DNA from: Congeria kusceri | Taxonomy: Eukaryota; Mollusca; Bivalvia; Myida; Dreissenidae | DNA length: 64,000 nt | Reading direction: 5' to 3' | Assembly: GCA_027627225.1 (NCBI GenBank) | Contig: JAPFQT010000040.1 | Location: forward strand, 558,001 to 622,000 | Part shown: in pieces, positions 22,701-35,165 of the stretch | How the letters are laid out: each line of letters opens with the position of its first letter | Position numbering within the stretch: position 1 is the first letter of the stretch | Position numbers and translations under genes: made by a program | The notes under the pieces: model-generated | Told to the model about the DNA's origin: nothing | Databases searched by the model: none | Seen by the model: only the letters and a program-made list of their open reading frames with translations

Positions 22701-24350
22701 CTAGCGGCCCGCTCTGTTAATAACAATCGATTCTAGAAAGCGAGTTCAACACACGATCATTCTAAAAATAGCGCGCGTTGAGCTGCTGGTGTATAGCTGT
22801 TATAATATACATGCATCAGTTAGCGTACAGAGAAACATAAGAGCGAATATTTCAATTAATGGGGAATTTATGTTTATAAACATACTGTGCATGTTAATTT
22901 GAAATTGAATTGCGCAGTGTTCTATAAAAAAACAATTATAATTGTACATTTCTATCAACTTCTCCAGTAGATGTTAATCAATCTATAAAAAGATACATTT
23001 CCATAAATAACATGTTGTGAAATAAGTCTCGCCCGGAATATGTCGAAATGATATTCATTGCTACTTTTACTTCATTTGTGTAGCATTGATACATTATTTT
23101 CAATGCCATATATACACAGAAACCCATGATACATAATATTCCTACCGAATATTATTTTTAATCGCCATTGTCTACTGTAATATTTGTTGAGGTGTAATGC
23201 TGGCGCTGGCTGAAAATTATCTTGTGCCAATTTTTCCTGACTGGATTTGCTTATTCGCATCGTTTCATCATAAGTCACTAATAAGAAGAACTATACATCT
23301 TTAATATTTATTTCATATTTAAAAAAAAAATGGGGCAAAGATCATTTCAATGAATCTGACAAATAAGTTAATACATATCATTGCATTACATGGTACTGCT
23401 AATAAATGTTCACATAATATTCTAATCAAATAAAAACAATTAATAAATCAGTTAACATTGTTTTGCTACATAAATATGATTAAACCATTAATGTACATAT
23501 TAAATCACAGTAATAGAAATAAAATTAAAAAATCAATAAATTAGGTTAACAACAAGTTCTTTCAAACATAAATAGCATATTTATTTTTATTTAATTTTAA
23601 AGATTACATCAAAAATTAAAGAAAGTCACTGGTCTGCAGCACTAAAATATATTTATATACCCTCATATGTATGCTACATAAGTCTTAATTGAGCATTAAA
23701 TTACAACAATACAAAAGAATAGATACCGACTTAGTGTAAAAACATTTACCTTTGTCGCTTTGCTAATTAACTCCATTTTTATAATCCCTCCTTTAGTCCT
23801 CTCATTAATCTATAACAACATTCTTTACAAGTTGATTCAGTCGCCGCCTGTGTGATAATCAACCACAATCGGGAGCAATTAAAATACAAACGGTCGACCA
23901 TAGACATTGTTTTCAAAAGAGCCATTTGCCCACGTGACACCAGTTAACACCACCTGAGGGTAATCGTGACTGTGTCTTATCGATTTATTACTCGCATTAT
24001 CAGCTGAAACTATGGCGATCGCCATCGTGAGCCCTGTGTGTTATAAAAAATGGAAGTCATCATTATTTCAAATAGGCTGAATGTTTTCTGAAGATTGCTT
24101 TTCCTGAGGATGAACAGTATAAATGATTCATTGACTTCGAAATGTGTATGTATTATGCATAGATAACTTCCAAGATGAAGGTAGGGCATATTACTAAAGA
24201 ATAACTGTACGCGTCTGACACTAAATACTTTTCAATCATTCCCGCAATTATTTTCGTACATTGTTAATGTGTTATATTCGGCTGACAAATGTATATAATA
24301 ATGATGTTAACGTTAATTATTTAGGTTATTCATGTATCACTGGTGAAAAC
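22701..24350. other. AT-rich sequence, little recognised
   Basis: A short stretch near 22745-22830 resembles 54765-54825 ('TTCTAAAAATAGCG', 'GCATCA.TTAGCGT') and is probably a repeat fragment. The rest shows no gene. Confidence 0.4.
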
Positions 24351-24354
24351 ATGG

Positions 24355-24446
24355 GGCGGTATGATCGGTTTATTCACGGTACAAATATTAATCATTATAG
24401 AATGAATCACGCAGATTGTCTTTTTTAAAGACATTTCTTGTTTTTC
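24355..24446 (+). mobile_element. Repeat with CTTGTT-proximal hairpin end, copy 2
   Basis: GGTTTATTCACGGTA (24367-24381), shared with 54830, is followed by the hairpin GTCTTT-TTTA-AAAGAC and ATTTCTTGTTT. Confidence 0.5.
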
Positions 24447-24569
24447 AACTATCTCGCCTTTTCATTTGTCCACTGTCAGTTTGACCCTACACTGACCTGC
24501 AGGCAAGTGAACGTATGATCATTTCGCCCTCAATATAGACTATCCCTCTGATGCGAGAACTGATAATAA

Positions 24570-24749
24570 GAGAATTGCTGTGTCTATTGTGTACGAATAT
24601 ATAAGAAAACACTCAACAGTAAAACTTGTGTTAGTAACATCGTTGCAAAATTTATTGCTTGTTAACATGTCAAATGTCATGTTGAATCATTTCAAAAGCG
24701 TTACGCATATACAAAAGCTCTAATTTTGTGCGAACTTTTATTCCCTTAT
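24570..24749. repeat. Diverged duplication, copy 1 left part
   Basis: Aligns with 26491-26656 (shared phrases 'GAAAACAC' and 'TTTTGTGC', and a TTATTCC..TTAT end). The copy continues at 25588 after the inserted element. Confidence 0.6.
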
Positions 24750-25587
24750 TATGTCCCCCTTCGATGAAGTGAGGGTATATTGCTTTGCACCTACCCGTCG
24801 GTCAGTCGGATGTCGGTCGGTCTGTCTGTAGAGCATTTCGTTTCCGCACGATATCTAGAGAACGCTTGGACCTACGATAATTTAAGCTGGTATGCTGGTT
24901 ACTTGGGAGGAAAGGAAGACGCCTATTGATTTTAAGGTCAACAGGTCAAAGGTCAAGGTCACAGGGGCTTGTAACATGAAATTCATTTCCACACAATATC
25001 TAGAGAACACTTTAATCTACGATCATTTAAGTTATGCTGGTTACTTGGGGGGAAAGGAAGACGCCTATCAATTTTGAGGTCAACAGGTTAAAGGTCAAGG
25101 TGACAGAGGCTTGTAACATGTAAACTGTTTCCTCTCTAGACCATTTCGTTTCTGCATGATATGTAGAATACGCTTTGACCTACGATCATCCAAGTTGGTA
25201 TGCCGGTTACTCGAGAGGAAAGGAAGACGCCTATTAATTTTGAGGTCAAAGGTCAAGGTCACAGGGGCTTTTAACATGAAAACTGTTGCCTCCGTAAACC
25301 ATTTTGTTTCTGTAGGATATCTGGAGATGTTTGGCCTATTTGATGTTTAAATCAAACAGAAAACAGGTATTCTTATATAATAGACTGTAAAAATAAATCC
25401 ATAATTATACTCTATCTTTCTTTCAGCTTTATATTTACTTTCTAAAGCATCAACTTTAATTTTATCCCCATGTGTTTACGTGCAGGTACAATATTTGAAA
25501 AACTCTCTTAGCAATAGCACATATTGAAAACTTGGCTGCAAGTCGGGGGGGGGGGGGGGGCATACATGTTTTACAAACATCTCCTGT
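24750..25587 (+). mobile_element. Pearl/Helentron-like element with base-precise boundaries
   Basis: Left end TATGTCCCCC (24750-24759), GTCGGTCGGTC tract, then four cores of about 130-150 bp ('GAAAGGAAGACGCCTAT', 'AGGTCAAGGTCACAGGGGCTT'). The right end has GGGGGCATA (25556-25564, complementary to the left end after an 18-nt G run), a 6-bp stem-loop ATGTTT-TAC-AAACAT (25566-25580) and CTCCTGT. The paralogous sequence at 26491-26862 lacks exactly this segment, so the insertion falls between two T residues with no target duplication. Confidence 0.82.
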
Positions 25588-25790
25588 TGAATTTGCCATA
25601 TTCCAAACCTGTTACAAATTCATCTGCTCTGTTTTTGGGATGTTGCACCTATGTGTTTATGACTAGTGTAGTGGGAATTTATTGTAAATTAGCTGATGGA
25701 AAGTTATGATTAATTCATTCGGGACTACTGGCGGGAAATTTTCACATTTGATTGGATATTCAGGAAGATCAAAAGCTGGGTTAAACATTG
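25588..25790. repeat. Diverged duplication, copy 1 right part
   Basis: Aligns with 26657-26862: both have 'GGGACTACTGG.GGGAAATTTTCACA' and end 'TGGGTTAAAC'. Together with 24570-24749 it forms one ancient duplicate. Confidence 0.65.
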
Positions 25791-25839
25791 ATTTGACCTG
25801 AATTTCAAATTTAACTCAGATGTAATAAAAGTAAAGTAC

Positions 25840-26235
25840 AACGTTCTTAAGGCCGCTTTTCCATATTCACGTATCAGCATCCATATCCCATAAATCATTA
25901 TACGGACGCGCTTTTCCATGATTCCGCACAAAAAACGTAGAATATTTTAGTTTTCTTCTTATTTTCAAATAGTTACAATGTCTGAGTAAGAAGCTTTTAA
26001 ACGTTTTAATTACGTTGGCTGCAAGTATTTATACCAGTATATGAAGCCATTCACATGTGGTGGATTTGGAACAATATAAAGCATCCAACAATTATATCTA
26101 CAACTTCATCAATGATTCATTTAATGATTACCTGTTATTACTAAGTTATTGTACTTTATTAGTTTTAGGTAGAGTCATCCAGGTTTCTAATTTCCCAATG
26201 TTTTATATATAACAGCCCTTCGTTAAACAAGTTAT
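25840..26235. repeat. Diverged repeat shared with 57800-58080
   Basis: Phrases such as GGCCGCTTTTCCATATTC, GTGGTGGATTTG and ATAAAGCATCCA recur in order at 57802-58078. Noncoding; no termini identified. Confidence 0.5.
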
Positions 26236-26490
26236 ATACAAGTTAGATACCATGTGGTTCACATCGGCATAAAATTGTTTACTGCGTGATTGCCTGCGGA
26301 CGGATTTTGCGGATGCGCTTTGCGGATACGTACTGCAGACATATGGAAACTACAATAAGACGCCAAGGTATATATAACTTCTGTCTTTGTTTTGTTGCTT
26401 TGGCTGAACATTGGTTCATTCAATGAGCAGGAGCCGGTTCTACGGTGTGATCCATGTGGTGGGCGGATTGTCTTAGATACACTTGCTATG

Positions 26491-26862
26491 TGTAGAGTTG
26501 CTGTACCTAGTGTGTATGAATGTAAAAGAAAACACACAAATGTAAAAAAGGTGTATTCATTTACATCATTATCATGTAAATAACATGTAAAATATCACAA
26601 TAGCATTTCTTTTTTATGAAAGCTTTCATTTTGTGCAAAATGTATTATTCCGTTATTGAATTTTCCATCAGTATTCAAAGCCTGTTACGGATCTGTGCTC
26701 TATGTTTTATGGGATGATGCACCGACGCTTTTATGAACAGTGCGGTGGGATTTTTGTTAAATCAGCCGATAAAGTGTTAGGATTTATTCATTTGGGACTA
26801 CTGGTGGGAAATTTTCACAACATTGGATTGGATGTTGATAGAAGTCAAAAGTTGGGTTAAAC
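26491..26862. repeat. Diverged duplication, copy 2 with the empty site
   Basis: Contiguous counterpart of 24570-24749 plus 25588-25790. The site equivalent to the element insertion is between 26656 and 26657 (TTAT|TGAA). Confidence 0.65.
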
Positions 26863-27143
26863 AGCTATGCCGAAAAACTATATGTAGTGTAACCTATTAC
26901 TTTAAATGTTGAAAGTACTACAGCTGGACAATGATTCTACATCTCCACTGGTGCATTTTACTGTAAAAATTCACAACTTTATGATATCACACACTGTTCC
27001 TTCACGTTTGTAGCATTTCTCAAAGTATTGTCTAGGACACCATGCAACTCTTGTGTCTACCATTCCACTGAATTCCTGTGAATTACTTAACGGTACCAGT
27101 CAAGTGGATTTTGCTGAATACTGGAGCTTGTTTCTGCCTGCAG

Positions 27144-27279
27144 GTCTTTCAGAGTCTAGAACAGCTGGCCTTTAAACTTCGATTTGGTGTGAGGGAATAT
27201 TTTGACATTGAATGGTACAAGGTCAATGTCATCAAATACGGTTCATACGCCATCATCTTGAATTCGATAACTCTGCTGG
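27144..27279 (+). CDS. Possible internal exon with a membrane-like segment
   Basis: A strong acceptor (TTTCTGCCTGCAG, ending 27143) and a GT donor at 27280 bound 136 nt. The frame from 27144 reads VFQSLEQLAFKLRFGVREYF, then an EWYKVNVIKYGS stretch, then a hydrophobic YAIILNSITLL. It starts in phase 0 and leaves one base. That base plus the first two of the exon at 36675 make a clean Val codon, so the two may be consecutive exons of one gene. I do not recognise the protein. Confidence 0.4.
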
Positions 27280-27719
27280 GTGTTGGTTGCTGTGTGTGGA
27301 GGCGCGCTGTTTTGTTGTATGTGGAAGTCCTTAGTTGGAATCCCTGGCCTCTTGTTTTGCAGTCAGTGAATTAAGTCACGGCAACGCGCATATGAGTGTA
27401 TGCGTTAAACTTAAAGAGTTGTGTATATATATTTTATATATTATATAATTATACAGGGATTTGACTTTTGAAATTTACAAATACACATTTCAAGCATGTG
27501 TGGAAAACTAGTGGAAATTGTGACTAATCTTGTCTTTATAGATGACCCTGATATATTTTAAGTTGATAAACAGAAATGTTGCACCTTTGAGTGGCACTCA
27601 ACGTTGGGGCTGCTGCTGTGTGGTACCACATGATAGAGGTTCACCATGCAGCTGTCAGCAAACATTACATACATCTTGGGCGGGTGGAGGGTCTGGCCCG
27701 AATTTACTAGGGAGGGAGG

Positions 27720-27935
27720 GAGGGGCACAGGACGCACCCCCCCCCCCCCCCCCAGCAGCAACCAAAGCTTATGTGTTGTATATGCCTTTAACATTAAATT
27801 TGAATAGGAAAAGGCGGATTGTGAAAATATGGGGTGCCCCTAAAGTGATCAATTTCACTTATCCAAGACCACAAGACCAACGCCTAAAGCACTGATGAGG
27901 GGGTGGGGGGGGGGGCATATGTGCTTCTAGCTGAT
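27720..27935. repeat. Poly-C and poly-G tracts and a pearl-like right end
   Basis: About 18 C (27736-27753) are followed 150 bp later by a G-rich run leading into GGGGGCATATGTGCTTCTAG (27912-27931). The latter matches the right-end pattern of the Helentron-like elements (GGGGGCATA, short spacer, CTAG). Confidence 0.45.
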
Positions 27936-29190
27936 CTCAAGCATGCATACACATACATGTTTAAATTTCTTAAATGTTATACTGTGGTGCCTCTTCTGCT
28001 GATGATTATCGCTCATCTAAGACACCCCATTTATGAAATTCCTAGCTAAGCATTCACGGGGTATGTGTTCGCAGTTGACCCCATATAGATCCCTATCGGG
28101 GTATGATAACACGGCTTTAGTAACATCCTAGCACAATTGCTTGCGTGATGCGTCCATTCGGCACTGCTACGAGCAGATTCCGACATATGTACTTATATGC
28201 AGGGATCCTATTTTGCTAGGAAGTCAATTGGTCCTGAGGTTCACTGATCACGCTCATGGTGTATCAGAATTTTATGTATTCGAAAATGGTGCATGTCTGA
28301 AAATGCCTGTTTTAAAGTATTACTATTATCTTCAAAGTTTTCACGCCTCAAACTTCAATAAATGTTAATGTCTATGTTTTTTGTGTGTTTTAACTTCACA
28401 AAACTTTAAAGATAATGCAATTCAATAAGTACAATAAAGCACCCATTCTGTATCCAAATTATGTGTATACGAAATATAAGGTATGTCCTAAATTGTGCAT
28501 TTTAATTATTAATATAAACTTCAAAGTTTCCATCCCTTAATCTTAATAAAATTTAATTTCTATGTCTGGTATACTAGTTTTGTTTAACTAAAGTTAAAAT
28601 ATAATGTAATACAATATGATCACTTTGTAATTTAAAATTAACTACATGACGTCAGTTAAGCCAACGAACAAATTTTACTGCGATGTTTAGATATATTTCA
28701 TATTAATATTTTATTTCATTATGAATGCTGCACAGTGCATAAAATTAGTATGCAGCAAATACACGTTTTCCACAAGGATTACATGCGGCTGCTATTGTCA
28801 GTCTCGATAGTAACCAGACATGATTTTATCATGGAGAAGTACAGACGGATTGGTGTCAGTAAATTAAACAATTTATGTAATGATAACAATTTACGCATGT
28901 TTATTTTACATAGTATAATATTATATAATATTATAAAAATGGTTTTACCAGATTGTCGAAAATTCCCCTTTTACCGTTTAATTCCCCTCTTGATGGGCCC
29001 CGCCACCTTTGCCCCGACAGTGAAAAAAAACAAAAACACAGTGTATGTAGAAATCTGATGTACAGAGCTCGTTTGGGATTAATATTTTTTGGGTGTGGTC
29101 AGTGTCACTGTTAATACAAATAGAACTAATAGTTTCTGATTAATAACTTGCATATGCATTGAGATATAGTTATGGACCTTCAGATATAGC
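27936..29190. other. AT-rich sequence, nothing recognised
   Basis: No supported gene; the short frames lack motifs and splice context. Confidence 0.4.
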
Positions 29191-29560
29191 TATTTTATAT
29201 CGAGACCTCGCTGTGGATTGCAATTGATGATGGTGGAGCCCAGGTCACTGTTATCAAAAACGAAATATAGTTTCCACACCATAATACCAGTTAAAATTGA
29301 GATATGGTAATGAAACTTCATACTGTATATACACTGAACAGCACTCCTTATCCAACACTTACAAAATTTGTGATAAAATTGTTAGTTTAAAAAAAAAATA
29401 CAAAACTTGCACAAATATGTCTGCCTTTAAAGTTTTTACGCATTTCCTTTACCATTATTAGCTCAACTATTAACTTAATATTTTGAGCTATACTACTCAC
29501 CCATTTGTCGGCATCGGCGTAATACTCTAGTTAAGGTTTCTAAAACCGACAAGAAGTTGA
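29190..29560 (+). mobile_element. Pearl-like fragments
   Basis: A diverged type-B core (29195-29345, 'CGAGACCTCGC', 'AATGAAACTTCATAC') is followed by a left end of the TTAGCT...ACTATT class at 29459-29510 related to those at 3522 and 37051. Neither has a right end. Confidence 0.5.
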
Positions 29561-30392
29561 AAATCAAAATTCACAAAATACTGCTATGTTAATCCTGACC
29601 AATCTAAGAAAACATGATAACATATTTAGTGTGTTTACTTCATTTGCTTTTGAGGCGTGCACATCCCACATGTAAGCCTTTTTAACTTCACATTCATCAG
29701 ATCGCATCGTTTATGTGAGCATCTTCAGTTGGTCCCAAATTTGGCATTATTTTCCTGATAGTTTATTCTACGATGAAATGCAGAAAAATAATGTTAACTT
29801 CTTAAATAATTTAGATGTTTTGTGCGTGTAGACAAACTCTGTAATTTAGACAATGTACTGTTGTATCAGGTCTTTCTGTATTGCATAGAAGAACATCCGT
29901 CATAAATATGATTTAGGCAGACCCTAACCCGTTGATGGTGTATACAATATCAAGAATCAATCAAATTCAGTGGCATGGCCCAATAACCCAGCTCATTTCA
30001 TAGTCAAGTTGTTATAGCTATACCAGTGTATCTGTTCCTATTATTCTAATACATTTCTTTGTTATCGCAGTTATGATTTGGTAATGGGTGCCAAGATGAT
30101 GGGTGTATTATTACTCATAAAGAAAGCTTATGCCTTGCTAGAATGAAAGCTTTGCTGTTCTGATAAAAAGACTCTCTGTTAATACAGCAATATATTAGAA
30201 CGGTATAATGTATAGTGCCTTTTAGATGGTTAAATGGATATTTATGTAACATAATTTCCTTCACTAACTTCTGACAATAGAACATATACTGCTTTTCACA
30301 TTCATAGATGTGGTGCCGAGTTATTGATTCACAGCAAAAATCTTGTTTGACAAGTAATAAATATACTTGCATTAGAATCATGTGCAACTTTT
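29561..30392. other. Nothing recognised
   Basis: AT-rich, no supported feature. Confidence 0.4.
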
Positions 30393-31640
30393 TTATGCCC
30401 CCACCATCAATGATGTCGGGGCTTATAGTGTTCACCCTGTCCATGGGTACGTACGTATGTGTGTATGTATGTTCGTATGTTCGGATTTTTGTCCGGACAA
30501 GCATTGGATGATTTCAAATAACTTAGCAGAAATGTTAAGCATAATGAGACAGCGTGTCACTCACAAGAACCAGGTTCCTATGTCCAAGTTCAAGGTCACA
30601 CAGGGCAAAGGCAAATATAAGAATTTAAGCCATAGACCCTGTCCGGAGCATAATTTTGTCCAGCTTGGAAGGAATTTCAAATAACATAGCACAAGTGTTA
30701 AGCATTGTGCAACGGTGTGTCATGGGCAAGAACCAGTTCTCTAGGTCCAAGGTCACACTTGAAGGTCAAAGTTCAAATATAAGAATTTAAGCTGTATATA
30801 CTGTCTGGAGCATAATTTTGTCCAGCAGATTTTCAAATAATTTGGCTGAAGGGCTAAGCATTAAGATGGTGTGTCGCGCGCAAAAACCAGGTCCCTTGGT
30901 CCAAAGTCAAGGTCACACTTAAAGGTCCATGGTCAAATATAACAAATTGAATCATAGACACTCATCGTAGCATAATGTTATCCAGCAGGAAAGTATTTTC
31001 AAATGACTTGGCTCAAGCGATAAGCATTATGCGGAGTATTATGGCGTGCATGAATCATGTGCCTTATTTCAAGGTCAAGGTCACACTTAAAGGTCAAAGA
31101 TCAAGTTAATGTATATATGTTAATATTCTTGTCCAGGCAATGACTGTCCAGAATTGAAGGATTTTTCAATAACTTGGCATATAGTGATGGTGATACCCAT
31201 TATAAGATGGTGTGTCCTGTGTAACAACTAGGCCCGAGGTCATGGTCACACTTAAAGGTCAAAGGTCAAATATAAGAATTAATACCATGGACTCTGTCGG
31301 AGCATAATGTTGTATGGCATGGAAGAATTTTCAAATTACTTGACAGATGTGATAAGCATTATTAGAAAGTATGTGGTGTGCAACAACCAGGTCCTTTGGT
31401 CCAAGGTCAAGGTTACACTTGAAGGTCAAATATAAGAGTTTAAGTCATTGACTTTGACCGAAGTATAATTTTGCTTGGGAAGGAAGCATTTTCAAATTTC
31501 TTGGCAGAAGTGATTATGAGGCGACATATGGCATTTAAGAACTAGATCTGTAGCTGAAACTTCAAGGTCACTAATTAAGGTAAAAGGTCAAATAATTGTC
31601 AAGAGCATAATATTGCAATGCATGCAGGAATTTTCAATTT
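30393..31640 (+). mobile_element. Pearl-like array, about seven cores of about 165 bp
   Basis: The left hairpin is TTATGCCCCCACC...GTCGGGGCTTATAG (30393-30428), followed by a GTACGTATGT-type tract in place of GTCC. Cores with 'TTTCAAATAACTT', 'AACCAGGTCC' and 'AAGGTCACACTTAAAGGTC' start near 30500, 30670, 30830, 30990, 31155, 31320 and 31480. No right terminus identified. Confidence 0.6.
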
Positions 31641-32196
31641 AATTTGGCAGAAATACAAATCATGTGAATTATGAGTGCATTTTTGCTGAAACAGGAAACA
31701 TTTGTTTGAATGAATTTTATTTTCTTACCTTTAAACTTAATAATATGGCTTCCTATTTAATAGTATATACGACATGTATTTGCAATACAATATGTATTTG
31801 TAAGTAACGAATAAATATTTTTCAAGCCAGTTATCGAATGCAAACTGAATTATATAAATGCCAGTTTTTTACATGTAGCAAATCAGTCAACGACGAGCCA
31901 TGCAGAATAATCGATAAAGCGTGGTAGTTAGGAGCATCGATTGTAAGTGATTCGTAGCCTACTGAATCAAAAATAGATCATACGATGTGTGCTTGAGCTT
32001 TTCCATACTGCAGTTTAAAATTAACACATTACAGTAATTGGTTGTCAAAATATTCACAATAAGAATCGGTAACGAGAAACACTTTCACAACGAGTGAAAA
32101 GTAACAGATGAAGCGCCTTAATTTAATGGACATTTTTAATGAATTGACTGTTTTTCAACCGGGGTTAGTGGACGTTTTTAATGAATTTACTGTTTT
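31641..32196. other. Nothing recognised
   Basis: AT-rich, no supported feature. Confidence 0.4.
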
Positions 32197-32637
32197 TATG
32201 CCCCTGGCAACTTGATGAAGGAGGCATACATTGATCATCCTGTCCCTCCTTCCTTCCGTCCTTCTGTCGGTGACAAGGTTAACTACATTTTACCGTTTCA
32301 TCTAGCACCAACACCGCTTACTACAACACTTTGATGCTTACACAGTTGTTGCTAATGACCATTCCCTATCCACCCATATCACCCACCCTTACTTTGACCT
32401 TGACCTAATTTGGAATTATAATTTTTCAAAAGTGCCATTTTTGGTTAACTAGATTTTACCATTTCGTTTAGCAGCAGCACCGCTTGCTACTACACTTGGA
32501 TATTTACACAGTTTTTACTTATGACCGTTCCCCATCCACCCATATCACCCAACCTCAATTTGACCTTGACCTAATCTGGATTAAGAAATGGGCTATCCAG
32601 CACCAATCGGGGGCACGTGTGTAACAGAATCTTGTCT
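32197..32637 (+). mobile_element. Short pearl/Helentron-like element, two cores
   Basis: Left end TATGCCCCTGG with facing GAGGCATA, then a CCTCCTTCCTTCCGTCC tract; two cores of about 180 bp ('ACTTTGACCTTGACCTAAT', 'CACCCATATCACCCA'). The right end has CGGGGGCAC (32608-32616) and finishes ATCTTGTCTAG. Confidence 0.6.
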
Positions 32638-32639
32638 AG

Positions 32640-33280
32640 ACACTGTAATTGTAATAAACCACATGATATACACATAACAATACACCTGAAATACATTATC
32701 TTAAAAATAAAAAGTTAAGAAAACATTCGTGAATTTTTGCTGTTTTGAAGAAGGATTTTTTCAGGTTTCGATTTACTGACTTGTAGCCTGCAAAGGAAAG
32801 TAGTTTTCACTGTGCCTGTTTTTCAAATTACCCTCTCAAAAGATTGTTGGCTCCGCCAACAGTCTAAAAGTGATAATAGGCATTCTGTTTATTCTGCACA
32901 GAATGATTTACGATCGCAAGTGTAAGTAAAACATACAAGAACCATAACTCATAATTGCACGAAAGTTTTGAATATTAGCCTTTGTTGATTATTTGTTAGG
33001 ACTAAAACTATTTTGTTATACCTCAACTTATTTCACAGAATAAGATAATATATTAGCAGAAAGTACATTATAAAAGGACAATTCTCCTTTTGCAAAATGA
33101 TTTGTATGCATACAGACAAAGCGGCGCCATGTAGAAAAGGCTGCATAGATGGAGGCATCGGTGTCTGTGGACCCATTTATAGTTTGTAACAAATAACATC
33201 CCTTGAGGGATTGGTTTTACCCATTCACTCATATTTATTATTGATATTAATTGCGTTAATGCTGAAGATTATGTTCACAA
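32640..33280. other. Nothing recognised
   Basis: AT-rich, no supported feature. Confidence 0.4.
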
Positions 33281-33730
33281 ATCTTTACAAAGAAGTTTTC
33301 ATGACATTTTTGCCAGGAAACAAAGTTGTTGATTTTTAAGCATATGAAATGATTACATATTTATCATTGTATTATCTTCATGAAAACCAAGGAAATGGGT
33401 TATGACTATGTCTTAATTTACGTTCAGATTGTTGGATTAACTCCTTAGAATTATGTTTAGAATATTTTGTTTTAAAAATATACAGAGAACAGAGATATTA
33501 CAGACATCTTTACAAAGAAGTTTTCATGACATTTTTGCCAGGAAACAAAGTTGTTGATTTTTAAGCATATGAAATGATTACATATTTATCATTGTATTAC
33601 CTTCATGAAAACCAAGGAAATGGGTTATGACTATGTCTTAATTTACGTTCAGATTGTTGGATTAACTCCTTAGAATTATTTTTAGAATATTTTGTTTTAA
33701 AAATATACAGAGAACAGAGATATTACAGAC
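33281..33730. repeat. Recent 225-bp tandem duplication
   Basis: 33281-33505 and 33506-33730 are the same 225-bp sequence in tandem. I see only two differences (ATCTTC/ACCTTC and ATGTTT/ATTTTT). It is either a very recent duplication or an assembly artefact. Confidence 0.9.
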
Positions 33731-33894
33731 ATTGCTCCAAAATGTAAAGTTTGTAGACCATGACAAAGCAGAGCCCATCTCCAAACATAGAATGATTTCC
33801 AGGAATGTTCTAGCAGTTAGTTAAGATGTAATAAGCTTTGTCAGCACTTGGACTATTAAAGGCTAACAGGATTACTTTAAAGTGATATTTATTT

Positions 33895-34145
33895 TATTTA
33901 AGAAATACGTTTCAATTTATTGTTGTTAATGGGCCAATTAACAACAATTTGGAGTTCTGATGCATAGGAATTAAACCACGAGGTCGTTGTTCTGAGTGAC
34001 TTAATAGCCAGGCATCAGAACAACAAAGAGTTGTTTATTGGTCGATAAACAACGAAAATGGGAACATTACTTTTTGCCTTGTTTATTAGGTAGTATAACA
34101 ACTATAATTTTGTTCTTTGTCGATAGAAAAATTAGTCAGTATCAT
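33895..34145 (-). repeat. Hairpin repeat family H, copy 1
   Basis: Contains the family's long imperfect hairpin GTTCTGATGCATAGG...GGCATCAGAAC (33953-34021), the palindrome around TTGTTTATTGGTCGATAAAC and the end phrase TTCTTTGTCGATAGAAAAAT. Inverted relative to the copies at 58395 and 62130. Confidence 0.65.
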
Positions 34146-34289
34146 GGTAGAATTGTAAATAATTAATATTGAATCATTGTTAAATGTGATGGCCTTGTTT
34201 CTTCGAACAATTGACGAAACCCAATTGACAAAACTATAATTTTTAGCCAGATTCTTCAACAACTAATCTCAGCTTATAGATTAGCGAAA

Positions 34290-35165
34290 ACCGGTCGGTT
34301 GGGCGGGTGGTAGGGCGGGCAGTTTGGCGGGCGTTGTAATGTCGTTTACATTTTGCGTTGAAGTTTTGTATTCCTGTCATATTTTCAAAAGATCTTTATC
34401 GATTTTCATAAAACTTTGCAGAAATGTTCCTTGGATGGTCCTCTACCAAACCAGGAAAAATGGTTCCACTTCACTGCGCAAGATTGCTGCCAAAGCTAAA
34501 AATAGAATTATGTCTCAACGCCATTTTCTTCTAAACCTATGGATAGATTTTCAGATTATTTTACACAAATGTTCGTTTAGTGTTCCTCTACCAAACTTAT
34601 TCAAATGGTTCCACCTCACTGCACAGCATGGCCACTAGAGCTAAAAATAAAATTTGCGTTAAAGTTTTGTATTCCTGTCATACTTTCTAAAGTTCTTGAT
34701 CAATCTTGATGAAACTTTACACTCTACCAAACATATTCAAATGGTTCCGCCTCACTGCACAAAATGGCCACTAAAGATAAAAATAGAATTTGCGTTGAAG
34801 TTTTGTTTTCCTGTCATATTTTCAAAAGTTCTTAGTCAATCTTGATGAATCTTTACAGAAATGTTCCTTAGATGGTCCTCTACCAAACTTGTGAAAATGG
34901 TTCCACTCCACTGCACAAGATGGCCACCATAGCTAAAAATATAAATATGTCTTAACCTGAATTCTTCTAGACCTATGGCTAGATTTTCAATCAATTTCAC
35001 ACCAATGTTCGTTTAGTTGTCCTGTATCAAAGTTATTCAAATGGTTCCGCCTCACTGCACAAAATGGCCACAAGAGCTAAAGATAGAATTTGCTTTGAAG
35101 TTTTGTATTCCTGGCATATTTTCTGAAGTTCTTGATCAATCTTGATGAAACTTTACTGCATACAT
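34290..35165 (+). mobile_element. Pearl-like array, about five cores
   Basis: A G/GTCGG-rich lead (34290-34335) is followed by repeated cores with 'GAAGTTTTGTATTCCTGTCAT', trimmed here to its common part 'TTTTGTATTCCTGTCAT', plus 'AAATGTTC', 'GGTTCC.C.TCACTGCAC' and 'GCTAAAAATAGAAT'. Starts near 34350, 34505, 34660, 34790 and 35090. No right terminus found. Confidence 0.55.
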
